Of a stretch of DNA of 39,091 nt, positions 20,328-31,254 are shown piece by piece. The stretch covers positions 1 to 39,091 of the forward strand of contig JAMOMJ010000236.1 in the NCBI GenBank assembly GCA_027067135.1, in the 5' to 3' direction. The DNA comes from Cyclobacteriaceae bacterium (GTDB lineage: Bacteria; Bacteroidota; Bacteroidia; Cytophagales; Cyclobacteriaceae). Both the position numbers and the translations under genes were made by a program. The notes under the pieces are model-generated. The model searched no databases. It had not been told where the DNA came from and saw only the letters and a program-made list of their open reading frames with translations. Position 1 is the stretch's first letter, and each line of letters opens with the position of its first letter.

Positions 20328-21686
20328 CTATTTTCCTACTTTAATCGCAAACCCTAAAAGCTCATTATATACTTGGTTCGCTGCTTTACTGCTCGAAACA
20401 TTTATCATTCGGTCGTAGCTTGGGTAGTCTGGCTCTCTCTTTTTCATAAGTGTAGGAATGGCTCTTTTATCTCCTGTATAGCTGCCTATCCACCTTTTAC
20501 GCCAATCATCCGTGCCAGTACCTGTTCCTGAATAGAGCACTGTACCTGTTTTAACATCTATTACTTTGTAGGAGCAGCTTACAACGGCATTAGCTTTTTT
20601 CTCATACACCTTAGCTTGAGCATATACGGTACCTTTAATCTTACGAGTCTTTTCTTTACCATTGTCATCAATGTATTTCTCGGTACGAATTGTTACTTCT
20701 TTTGAATAAGACCTGTCTTCAGGGCCTGTTTTTTGCCTATCGATAAAGCTTTTTGGTACACTCCCAACTAATAGTACGTCAACTCCTTTTAGTTCTCCAA
20801 TTTCAGCAGTTGTACTCTCGTCCATAAGCCCTGAAACTGCCAATTCCTGCTCTTTAATTACATTATCAAGTTGGTTTCTGTCAACAACTTCAAAAAACTC
20901 AAGTTCCGATGCCTTTGAGGTTAAATATTCGAGCAGCTTATCGCTCACTATGGCACCCAAATCTCCATATTGACTATTGCCAGACTCAAATTTCATTAAT
21001 CCCATTCGAGTGGTGCCTAGCTTTCGTACTTCCTCATACCTTTCATTCGCATCGCGATAGTCAGGCACATATTCATTTGCCCATCTATACCTTTTGGCAG
21101 CCATTCTCGCATTTAATTTACTCCCTTGGCTTTCTAATTTTCTACCTTCGGCATAGTGCATTTTAGCTGCTTCTTCTTTAGCCTTTTCTAAATTTTCTTT
21201 AGCCTTAGCTAATTTGCCTTTATAGTCTCCAAACGTAGGATGAAATCCCGGGTCTTTCTTTTTGGCTCCTTTAAGCGACTTAGCTGGAACTTCTTTCAGA
21301 ATGTTATCAGTCGCTTTCATAACTTTATATAGCCTGATAATTTCAGCAATGTCAGTTACCGTTTGGTCACCTTCAAACGATTCTGTATTTTCTTCTAAAA
21401 TCTCTATTCGGTTTAGGTTTGCCTGCACCGATCTATTATAGCTGGCATGCAAATGTTGTTGAGCAGTAGATATTTGCCCTTTTTTTATAGCTATTCTTAA
21501 TGCTGCAGCAGCATTCATCGCTGCTTCCGTATAATTCCCGCTTTTTATTAACCTCTTAGCTTCTTTATTATATTGATTAATTTTTTGCCCCTCACGAACA
21601 CGATAAGGTTTTGTAGAATAGTTGGGTTGGGCAAATGCCGTTAAACCCATACATAAAACAAGCAGGAGAATAGAAATATTTTTCAT
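20328..21686 (-). CDS. Exported CsgG-domain protein with N-terminal helical/TPR-like region
   Basis: Signal peptide (..CMGLTAFAQ); 'MGLMKFESGNSQYGDLGAIVSDKLLEYLTSKASELEFFEVVDRNQLDNVIKEQELAVSGLMDESTTAEIGELKGVDVLLVGSV' is CsgG/HfaB-like. Confidence 0.85.
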   Translation of the reverse strand: MKNISILLLVLCMGLTAFAQPNYSTKPYRVREGQKINQYNKEAKRLIKSGNYTEAAMNAAAALRIAIKKGQISTAQQHLHASYNRSVQANLNRIEILEENTESFEGDQTVTDIAEIIRLYKVMKATDNILKEVPAKSLKGAKKKDPGFHPTFGDYKGKLAKAKENLEKAKEEAAKMHYAEGRKLESQGSKLNARMAAKRYRWANEYVPDYRDANERYEEVRKLGTTRMGLMKFESGNSQYGDLGAIVSDKLLEYLTSKASELEFFEVVDRNQLDNVIKEQELAVSGLMDESTTAEIGELKGVDVLLVGSVPKSFIDRQKTGPEDRSYSKEVTIRTEKYIDDNGKEKTRKIKGTVYAQAKVYEKKANAVVSCSYKVIDVKTGTVLYSGTGTGTDDWRKRWIGSYTGDKRAIPTLMKKREPDYPSYDRMINVSSSKAANQVYNELLGFAIKVGK

Positions 21687-21778
21687 GATTTTAATTGGTT
21701 AGGCTTTAAGTGTACTAATGTAATTAAAAGATTAGTTTTTTATACTTATGATGACTAAAAGTCAAAAATAATGCCGAA

Positions 21779-22357
21779 CTATATTGCGAAATGCTTTTTC
21801 AAACATTCATAAACTTCAAAAGTGGGGAATCCCATTACATTATAATATGAGCCTTCGATACTTGAAATACCAATGAGTCCAATCCAATCTTGAATACCGT
21901 AGGCGCCTGCTTTATCATTAGCTTTATCAGATTGAACATAATGATTGATTTCATTTGATGTCAGGGCGGAGAAGGTAACTTTTGTAGATACGTTAAGCGC
22001 ATATTCTTCTTTATTGACTCGTATTATAACCCCTGTTATAACTTCGTGAGTACTGTTAGATAAGGTTATTAACATATCAGAAGCCTCTTGAGTATTGGTT
22101 GGTTTTCCCAGCACTATGTTATTCGCAACCACCACTGTATCGGCTGTAATTATTAGCTGGTTTTTAACTAGATGTTGATGGGCATCTGCTTTTATTTTTG
22201 CTAGAAATAAAGCCGACTCTTTTGGAGAAATATGATCAGGAATATTTTCTTCTACCTCAAGAGTTTGAACCGTGAAGGGTATTTCTAACATTTCTAAAAG
22301 TTCTTTTCTTCGAGGAGAGCTAGAAGCAAGTATTACTGGGTATTTTAGTCGAATCAT
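21779..22357 (-). CDS. maf: Maf-like nucleoside triphosphate pyrophosphatase
   Basis: 'VILASSSPRRKELLEMLEIPF', 'ITADTVV', 'SIEGSYYNVMGFPT'. Confidence 0.93.
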   Translation of the reverse strand: MIRLKYPVILASSSPRRKELLEMLEIPFTVQTLEVEENIPDHISPKESALFLAKIKADAHQHLVKNQLIITADTVVVANNIVLGKPTNTQEASDMLITLSNSTHEVITGVIIRVNKEEYALNVSTKVTFSALTSNEINHYVQSDKANDKAGAYGIQDWIGLIGISSIEGSYYNVMGFPTFEVYECLKKHFAI

Positions 22358-23844
22358 CTAAATGCTCTGTTTTTCCAATTAGATTTTTCTTTCGAAGAGG
22401 TTGATTTCTGTTTCAGGTTTTTAGAGCCTTTATTAAAGAGAATACTTGCCATAACTGCTGCAATTTTTTCCTGTTCTATGTTATTGCTCTTTAAGCTATC
22501 TTCGCCAAAGTATTTTTCAACAAACTTGGTGTCAAAACTGCCATCAATAAAAGCAGGGTGCTCAAACACAAATTTACAAAAAGGGAGGGTTGTTTTAATT
22601 CCAGTAATGGTGTATTCATCAATAGCTCTAACCATTCTTTTTCTGGCTTCATCTCTGGTACTACCAAAAGAAGTGAGCTTTGCAATCATAGGGTCGTAAT
22701 AAATTGGAATGTCCATACCTTGTTCAAAGCCGTCATCAACCCTTACACCATAACCTTGTGGTCTCATGTAGGATGTTAGTGTGCCAATATCTGGAAGAAA
22801 ATTATTTTCAGGGTCTTCGGCATACACACGTACTTCAAATGCATGCCCATGAATTTTTAAATCATGTTGGTTTAGTTCCAACGGTTTGCCTTCGGCAACT
22901 AATATTTGCTCTTTTACCAGGTCGATTCCTGTAATTAATTCTGTTACAGGATGTTCTACTTGAAGTCTGGTATTCATCTCAAGAAAATAGAAGGCTCCAT
23001 TTTCATAAATAAATTCTACAGTACCGGCTCCATGGTAGTTGCAAGATTCAGCTACTCGTACAGCAGCTTCTCCAATTTCTTTCCTGAGGTTTTCTGAAAT
23101 AACCATGGATGGAGCTTCTTCTATCACTTTTTGATGCCTTCGTTGTATGGAGCACTCACGCTCAAAGAGGTATAATGTTTTACCATGTTTATCTCCTAAA
23201 ATTTGAACTTCAATATGCTTATTAGATTCAATGTATTTTTCAATAAAAACAGATCCATCGCCAAACGAAGAAGTAGCTTCGCTAATAGCAAGGTTCATTT
23301 GTTCTTCAAGTTCTTCGGCTTTGTGTACCACCCGCATGCCTTTTCCCCCACCTCCAGCACTAGCTTTAATTAGAATGGGGTAGCCAATTTCATTGCCAAG
23401 CTGTTTGGCAAATTCTGGGTCGGTAATGGCTTCTTCGGTGCCAGGCACCATGGGTATATTATAAGCACTTACGGCTTTTTTTGCTGCAAGTTTATTACCC
23501 ATTATTCGAATAGCTTCAGAAGAAGGGCCTATAAATATGAGCCCTGCTTTTTCAACGCTATCAGCAAATTCTGCGTTTTCAGATAAAAACCCATAGCCCG
23601 GATGAATAGCATCGACCTCTAACTGTTTACAGACTTCTATTATTTTATTGCCTAAAAGGTATGATTCTGAAGACGGTGGAGGTCCTAGTAAAATAGCCTC
23701 ATCAGCTGCAAAAACATGAGGAGATTTACGATCGGCTTCGCTATATACGGCAACCGTTTTTATGCCCATTTCTTTAGCCGAACGAATGATTCTAAGGGCA
23801 ATCTCTCCACGGTTTGCAATTAGTATTTTTTTTATCTGTGGCAT
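22354..23844 (-). CDS. accC: Acetyl-CoA carboxylase biotin carboxylase subunit-type protein
   Basis: 'KILIANRGEIALRIIRSAKEMGIKTVAVYSEAD', 'IKASAGGGGKGMRVV', 'FLEMNTRLQVEHPVTE'; overlaps maf by ATGA. Confidence 0.92.
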   Translation of the reverse strand: MPQIKKILIANRGEIALRIIRSAKEMGIKTVAVYSEADRKSPHVFAADEAILLGPPPSSESYLLGNKIIEVCKQLEVDAIHPGYGFLSENAEFADSVEKAGLIFIGPSSEAIRIMGNKLAAKKAVSAYNIPMVPGTEEAITDPEFAKQLGNEIGYPILIKASAGGGGKGMRVVHKAEELEEQMNLAISEATSSFGDGSVFIEKYIESNKHIEVQILGDKHGKTLYLFERECSIQRRHQKVIEEAPSMVISENLRKEIGEAAVRVAESCNYHGAGTVEFIYENGAFYFLEMNTRLQVEHPVTELITGIDLVKEQILVAEGKPLELNQHDLKIHGHAFEVRVYAEDPENNFLPDIGTLTSYMRPQGYGVRVDDGFEQGMDIPIYYDPMIAKLTSFGSTRDEARKRMVRAIDEYTITGIKTTLPFCKFVFEHPAFIDGSFDTKFVEKYFGEDSLKSNNIEQEKIAAVMASILFNKGSKNLKQKSTSSKEKSNWKNRAFR

Positions 23845-23973
23845 CTTCTATCTGTTTTATACAATAGTACAAAACAGATAGAAGCAATTAATAAGAATAG
23901 ATTAAGATTTTTATCATTAAGGCTATCTGTGTAAAATACAATTCTATTCAATTAATAATAAGCGCATTTTACG

Positions 23974-23981
23974 TATATTTG
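23974..23981 (+). promoter_or_regulatory. Candidate Bacteroidota -7 promoter element (TAnnTTTG) for the 24027 gene
   Basis: TATATTTG at 23974-23981, about 45 bp upstream of the start codon; no convincing -33 TTG seen. Confidence 0.45.
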
Positions 23982-24026
23982 CGACCGTTAAAAACAGAAT
24001 AATAAATATTATAAACATATTAGATA

Positions 24027-25274
24027 GTGGATATATTTAAAAAATTAATGCTCGATAGAGGACCTCTTGGTAAACATGCCAATGTAGAAGAAGGGTATTT
24101 TATGTTTCCGAAATTAGAAGGAGAAATTGCTCCTAGAATGAAATTTAGAGGAAAAGAGGTTTTAACCTGGAGTCTTAATAATTACTTAGGGCTAGCAAAC
24201 CACCCAGAAGTGCGTAAAGCAGATGCAGATGCAGCAAAAGATTGGGGGCTAGCATACCCAATGGGTGCAAGGATGATGTCTGGTAATACAGTGCTCCACG
24301 ATCAACTTGAAAATGAGCTTGGTGATTTTGTTCAGAAAGAAGCTTGTATGCTGTTAAACTATGGCTACCAAGGGATCATGTCTGTTATTGATGCCATTGT
24401 AGATAGAAGAGATGTAATTGTATATGATGCCGAATCTCACGCAAGTATTGTGGATGGCGTTAGATTACATATGGGTAAACGATTTGTTTACCCTCATAAT
24501 AACATAGAAAACCTTGAAAAGCAGCTTGAGAGGGCTCAAAAAATTATTGATGAAACAGGTGGAGGTATTCTTGTAATTACCGAAGGCGTATTTGGTATGT
24601 CGGGTAATATGGGTGATTTAAAAGGTGTTGTTTCTTTGCGTAAGAAATTTGATTTTAGATTACTTGTTGATGATGCTCATGGATTTGGAACAATAGGAGA
24701 AACTGGTGCAGGGGCAGGTGAGGAGCAAGGTGTTCAAGATGAGATTGATTTGTACTTTTCAACATTTGCAAAATCGATGGCAAGCATTGGAGCTTTTATC
24801 GCTGGTAATAAGGATGTAATTGAATATTTGCGTTTTAATACACGTTCTCAAATTTTTGCTAAATCAGTACCAATGCCGCTTGTAATAGGAGCGTTAAAAA
24901 GACTTGAATTGCTTAGGACTAAACCTGAGCTGAGAGAAAACCTATGGAAAATTGTAGGTGCATTGCAAAATGGGTTTAGGGATAATGGATTTAATATTGG
25001 AACAACAAAAAGCCCCGTAACTCCTGTAGTACTTAATGGTACTGTAGGTGAAGCAGCTAATTTGGCAATGGATTTACGAGAGAATTATGGAGTGTTTTGC
25101 TCAGTTGTAATTTATCCTGTTGTACCTAGAGGAACTATCATTTTGAGGATTATTCCAACAGCGGAGCACACATTTGCAGACGTTGAACAAACAATTAGTG
25201 CTTTCGTAAATGTGAAGAAAAAACTAGATGATGGCTATTATAAAGAGCAAAAACTAGTAGAATTTAGCGAATAG
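24027..25274 (+). CDS. Alpha-oxoamine synthase family PLP enzyme (KBL/AONS/serine- or cysteate-acyltransferase-like)
   Basis: 'WSLNNYLGLANHPEVRKADADAAKDWG', 'DAESHASIVDGVRLHMG', 'LLVDDAHGFGTIGETGAGAGE', 'FSTFAKSMASIGAFIAG'; GTG start; substrate cannot be decided from sequence alone. Confidence 0.87.
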   Translation: MDIFKKLMLDRGPLGKHANVEEGYFMFPKLEGEIAPRMKFRGKEVLTWSLNNYLGLANHPEVRKADADAAKDWGLAYPMGARMMSGNTVLHDQLENELGDFVQKEACMLLNYGYQGIMSVIDAIVDRRDVIVYDAESHASIVDGVRLHMGKRFVYPHNNIENLEKQLERAQKIIDETGGGILVITEGVFGMSGNMGDLKGVVSLRKKFDFRLLVDDAHGFGTIGETGAGAGEEQGVQDEIDLYFSTFAKSMASIGAFIAGNKDVIEYLRFNTRSQIFAKSVPMPLVIGALKRLELLRTKPELRENLWKIVGALQNGFRDNGFNIGTTKSPVTPVVLNGTVGEAANLAMDLRENYGVFCSVVIYPVVPRGTIILRIIPTAEHTFADVEQTISAFVNVKKKLDDGYYKEQKLVEFSE

Positions 25275-25283
25275 TTGCCAATT

Positions 25284-25316
25284 AATGTGGTTCGAGTGTT
25301 GTTTTAACCACATTTT
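25284..25316 (+). terminator. Candidate intrinsic terminator
   Basis: AATGTGGTT...AACCACATT, perfect 9-bp stem directly after the 25274 stop. Confidence 0.6.
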
Positions 25317-25378
25317 AACTATATTGGCTGAATAATAATTTTAATAAATAAAAAATAACCTTAAAACTTTAAACTGAA

Positions 25379-25555
25379 ATGAAAAGATTCGAAGAATTAC
25401 AAAACCTTGTTAATGGACTTGAAGGCGATTTTGAAAAATTCTATGACAAAGGCAATAATGCTGCTGGAACTAGAGTAAGAAAAGGAATGCAAGAAATGAA
25501 AAATTTAGCTCAAGACATTCGTAAGGAAGTTCAAGATAAAAAGAACAACGGATAA
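25379..25555 (+). CDS. Small histone H1-like (Hc1-type) protein, 58 aa
   Basis: MKRFEELQNLVNGLEGDFEKFYDKGNNAAGTRVRKGMQEMKNLAQDIRKEVQDKKNNG; matches remembered Bacteroidota 'histone H1' small proteins; not in the supplied ORF track (below 60 aa). Confidence 0.82.
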   Translation: MKRFEELQNLVNGLEGDFEKFYDKGNNAAGTRVRKGMQEMKNLAQDIRKEVQDKKNNG

Positions 25556-25572
25556 TCTTTCCTATAGATCTT

Positions 25573-25598
25573 AAAAGGCGGTTTTACCGCCTTTTTTT
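25573..25598 (+). terminator. Rho-independent terminator of the histone-like gene
   Basis: AAAAGGCGG-tttta-CCGCCTTTTTTT. Confidence 0.9.
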
Positions 25599-25680
25599 AT
25601 GCCCTATATTTTTTAAATTAGGGCTTAAAGAGTCAGGAGCCGACTTAACTTTCAAATTATTAAACAAGTAAGGGTTTTTC

Positions 25681-25727
25681 AGCAGACCTCTAATTATGTG
25701 CTGTACCAACTGAGCTAAACAAGTGGC
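25681..25727 (-). pseudogene. Degenerate tRNA-like 5' fragment
   Basis: Minus strand GCCACTTGTTTAGCTCAGTTGGTACAGCACATAATTAGAGGTCTGCT contains tRNA D-arm signature TAGCTCAGTTGGTA.AGC; no T-arm (GGTTCGA-like) or matching acceptor follows. Confidence 0.5.
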
Positions 25728-25794
25728 TTTTTGCATAGCTACAATAGCCACTTCTATGAGGTATATATAAGCATGGAAAATTACATAATGTGAG

Positions 25795-26667
25795 TTAAAG
25801 CTTTACAATTGCTAATTGTATTGCCATTTTAAGCTCATGTGTGGCAGGGAGTAAGGGTAACCTTACATTATTAGTGCAAATTCCTTGTTGTGCCAATAAT
25901 TCCTTTAGCCCTGTTGGATTTCCTTCTACATACATTAAGTTACTAATTTCTTGAAGGCTTCTTTCTATATGCGCACTAGTGTTAACATCTCCACTAAGTG
26001 CAATTTTTACCATATTACTGAATTGATTTGGTAAAGCATTTGCCAATACGGAAATTGTTCCTATACCACCTAAACTGGTAATGGCAGAAGTGAGCATATC
26101 ATCTCCAGAAGTAAGCATAAAGCCATCGGGAGCTCCTTTAATTATATCCTCCACTTGATTTAGATTACCAGAAGCTTCTTTAATAGCAATAATATTTGGG
26201 TGGTTTGCTAAACTTAAGGTTGTGGAAGCATCCATATTAGAACATGTTCTGCCAGGTACATTATAAAGAATGACAGGTATAGGAGAATTGTTTGCAATTT
26301 GGTTGAAGTGTGCAATAATGCCTTGTTGTGTTGGCTTATTATAAGCAGGTGATGAAGATAGAATAGCTGTTACACCACTTAAATCTAGTTTTTGTAACCT
26401 ATTTACTAACCCAGATGTATTGCTCCCACCTAAGCCAAAAATAATCGGAAGTTGAGTAGGGTTGTTTTTTAGAACAAATTGAAGCACTTCCTCTTGTTCT
26501 TCCTCTGTTAAGGTAATGGCTTCCCCTGTAGAACCCATTACAACCCAATAATCAACACCATTATCAGCCGTATGCTTTAAAAGTTTTAAAAGAGCTACAA
26601 AGTCAATTTTACCATTTACATCAAAGGGCGTTACTAATGCAACGCCTAGTCCTCTTAAACTTTTCAT
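25795..26667 (-). CDS. dapA: 4-hydroxy-tetrahydrodipicolinate synthase
   Basis: 'GLGVALVTPFDVNGKIDF', 'GSTGEAITLTEEE', 'PVILYNVPGRT', 'AIKEASGN'. Confidence 0.93.
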   Translation of the reverse strand: MKSLRGLGVALVTPFDVNGKIDFVALLKLLKHTADNGVDYWVVMGSTGEAITLTEEEQEEVLQFVLKNNPTQLPIIFGLGGSNTSGLVNRLQKLDLSGVTAILSSSPAYNKPTQQGIIAHFNQIANNSPIPVILYNVPGRTCSNMDASTTLSLANHPNIIAIKEASGNLNQVEDIIKGAPDGFMLTSGDDMLTSAITSLGGIGTISVLANALPNQFSNMVKIALSGDVNTSAHIERSLQEISNLMYVEGNPTGLKELLAQQGICTNNVRLPLLPATHELKMAIQLAIVKL

Positions 26668-27176
26668 TATCGTATTTTTTTAGTGTAAGAATATACACTG
26701 TCAATTACGTTTGTATCATTTGCAGTTTGCACGATTAACTCAAACGTATTTTGATAGGCTTCAAAATCATCACAAATGCCCACTCGGCATTTAGCCTTGC
26801 TTTTGGCAAGCAAATTTTTAATTATTTTGCCAGGAATTTTATCTAAGCAAAAAAGAAAATCAAATGTAGTGTTACTAAACTTATCAATTGATTGTTTATT
26901 AAAATTTCCCCAAAAACCCAAATCCTTATTAGAGAATGATTCAAATGGCAAATGTTGAACTTGCACATTTCTATCGTAGGCTAATATTTTAATTTGCTTG
27001 CCATCTGCTTGCAGTAGAGCTTTTAGCTGTTCTGCTGATTTTGACTTATCAGGTGTGTCGTTACTAAATATTATACCAATATGCCGGGCTTTGTCATAAG
27101 GAACACTTGTTCTTATGTCGTGATTTTGTTTTAAAAATCGCTTGGTTTTATATGATAAAGCCTGCCCTAATATCAT
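26667..27176 (-). CDS. Conserved hypothetical protein (Bacteroidota DUF6913-like)
   Basis: Intact 169-aa ORF overlapping the dapA start; family recalled, not verified. Confidence 0.65.
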   Translation of the reverse strand: MILGQALSYKTKRFLKQNHDIRTSVPYDKARHIGIIFSNDTPDKSKSAEQLKALLQADGKQIKILAYDRNVQVQHLPFESFSNKDLGFWGNFNKQSIDKFSNTTFDFLFCLDKIPGKIIKNLLAKSKAKCRVGICDDFEAYQNTFELIVQTANDTNVIDSVYSYTKKIR

Positions 27177-27181
27177 TGAAA

Positions 27182-29176
<1,995 letters not shown>

Positions 29177-29180
29177 TCAA

Positions 29181-30995
29181 TTATTGGTTTTGCCAACTGT
29201 TATTGGTGGGGTCAATATCCGGCACTCTTTTACTCTTGTTCAATTCAATAGATTTAATATTATTAATTGGTTTTGGAATACTAAATTCGATATTGGGGTT
29301 AGTCCAAGGCCAATCACTTACAGTGGTATATTTTGTATCCCCAAATTCAGTTTTCTTATTCCGCATCATTCTAAGTGGGAAATAGTAAATTTCAGAACTC
29401 CCATCCAAGAAAGTTACAAACACCTCTGTAGGCATTGGCATCGTCCCTTTATTAAATAATTTAACTATTGTATTAGCCCCATCTCCAAAAACACTATCTA
29501 TTGCATAATCTACACGGTGAGTAGTGCCAATCCATTCGTTAAAAAACCAGCCCAATTCAAACCCTGTTTCTTTCTCAATTACTCGCCTAAAGTCGGTTGG
29601 GTTAGGGTGCTTAAATTGCCAAGTATTATAATATACTCGAAAGGCTTTTTCAAAGTTTTTTTCTCCCACAATATACTCTAACATAGCCGGTACCATAGAA
29701 CCCATGGAGTAGGCAGCAATTCCATGGGCTAAATTGGTATTATAATGATCAGCATGTGTTGTTAGTGGTTCTTGTTTGTCTTTTTCTACAAGGTAATAAT
29801 ACCCTCTGTAAGATCCCTGTTGAGGGTCATTTTCGCTATTGGTTAAATATGCTTTGGTAATATTACTTGCATAGGTGGTAAAACCTTCATCCATCCAGGG
29901 GTAGAGACTTTCGTTGGTAGCTACTACACCCTGATACCAGCTATGAAACATTTCGTGTACTGTAACACTCATTAAACCTGCATAACTGCCTCGGCCAACA
30001 ATTAAAGTAGCCATTGGGTACTCCATACCTCCATCGCCTCCTTGTATTACGCTAAAATCTGAGTAAGGGTATTTGCCAAATCGTTGGTTCATAAACGAAA
30101 CCATTTTGGGTGTAATTTCCATAAGTTGAGGCCAGGTTTCGGTGGTTATGCTATCTTCCTGGTAAAAAAAGTGCATTTTAGGGCCATCGGGAACCTGCAC
30201 AGTTTTGTGCGCATAATCGGGGTCTGCAGCCCACACAAAATCGTGTACATTCTCTGCTTTAAAATGCCAGGTAATCGGCTTGTTTTTTTTATGCTTTACA
30301 GGGGCAGCGTAGCCATACCCAATTTCATCCGGGTTTTGCAAGATGCCTGTGGCACCTACAATATACCTTGAGTCAAGTGTTAGGTTTACCTCAAAATTGC
30401 CCCATACTCCATGAAATTCACGGGCTACATAGGGGTTGGCGTGCCATCCTGCATAATCGTATTCGCTCATTTTAGGATACCATTGCGCCATGGAGTAATC
30501 AATGCCTTCTTTATTATCTCTACCGGTTCTTCTAATTTGTACAGGTACCTGACCTTCAAATACCATATCGAATGTTGTAGTAGTATGAGGAAGGATTGGT
30601 TGTGCGAGCTCAACTTCTAAAATGGTGCCTACAACGGTGTAGTTAATGTTCTGCCCGTTTTGCTGTAAACTGGTTGGGTAAATTTTTCCTGTCTCTTTTT
30701 CTGAAAGTTTGGAAATTCGGTCTCCAACTCTTGAATCTGAGTCTTCAATGGCTCTTGAGCGTTCATCCATCATGCTGCCCGGCTGAAAAGCATTAAAGTA
30801 TAAGTGGTAATACACTGTTTTGAGCGTATCAGGAGAGTTGTTTGTATATATTAATTTTTGTGTTCCTTCGAATAGATGGGTGTTTACATCAAGCTTTAAG
30901 GCTATGGTGTAATCTACATGTTGCTGCCACCTTGTGGTTTGCGCTAGGCTTATTGTACTTGCTGAAATTAGGATAAAGCTAAAGAATTTGTTCAT
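29181..30995 (-). CDS. M1-family metallopeptidase, exported
   Basis: Signal peptide; 'VTVHEMFHSWYQGVVATNESLYPWMDEGFTTYAS' (HExxH-like with downstream E). Confidence 0.92.
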   Translation of the reverse strand: MNKFFSFILISASTISLAQTTRWQQHVDYTIALKLDVNTHLFEGTQKLIYTNNSPDTLKTVYYHLYFNAFQPGSMMDERSRAIEDSDSRVGDRISKLSEKETGKIYPTSLQQNGQNINYTVVGTILEVELAQPILPHTTTTFDMVFEGQVPVQIRRTGRDNKEGIDYSMAQWYPKMSEYDYAGWHANPYVAREFHGVWGNFEVNLTLDSRYIVGATGILQNPDEIGYGYAAPVKHKKNKPITWHFKAENVHDFVWAADPDYAHKTVQVPDGPKMHFFYQEDSITTETWPQLMEITPKMVSFMNQRFGKYPYSDFSVIQGGDGGMEYPMATLIVGRGSYAGLMSVTVHEMFHSWYQGVVATNESLYPWMDEGFTTYASNITKAYLTNSENDPQQGSYRGYYYLVEKDKQEPLTTHADHYNTNLAHGIAAYSMGSMVPAMLEYIVGEKNFEKAFRVYYNTWQFKHPNPTDFRRVIEKETGFELGWFFNEWIGTTHRVDYAIDSVFGDGANTIVKLFNKGTMPMPTEVFVTFLDGSSEIYYFPLRMMRNKKTEFGDTKYTTVSDWPWTNPNIEFSIPKPINNIKSIELNKSKRVPDIDPTNNSWQNQ

Positions 30996-31050
30996 AGTAG
31001 AAAGTTATTTGTTGCCAAGTTAAAGAGTAAACTTAACAAAGAAATTCAAT

Positions 31051-31254
31051 TTATTCAGGTGGTAAATTCATTTGAGTAATTACTTCATTTATTTCCTCTT
31101 CAGTTGAGGTAAGTGCTTTTTTACAGGCCTTAAGTAAGGTGCTAGATTCTTTAACCAGTTTGCTTATTTTTTCAATATCCAATTCATCTGATTCCATTTC
31201 TTCCACTATTTCGTTTAAACGAGAAAGTGCTTTTGTATAATTAAACTTGCTCAT
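31051..31254 (-). CDS. xseB: Exodeoxyribonuclease VII small subunit
   Basis: 'FNYTKALSRLNEIVEEMESDELDIEKISKLVKESSTLLKACKKAL'; overlaps xseA. Confidence 0.93.
   Translation of the reverse strand: MSKFNYTKALSRLNEIVEEMESDELDIEKISKLVKESSTLLKACKKALTSTEEEINEVITQMNLPPE

Noticed and set aside
20909-21166. 85-aa + strand ORF opposite the CsgG-domain gene
   Set aside because: His/Leu/Ser-rich antisense translation typical of mirror ORFs
22478-22934. Several overlapping ORFs in and opposite accC
   Set aside because: Multiple frames open simultaneously in a well-supported accC; no independent support
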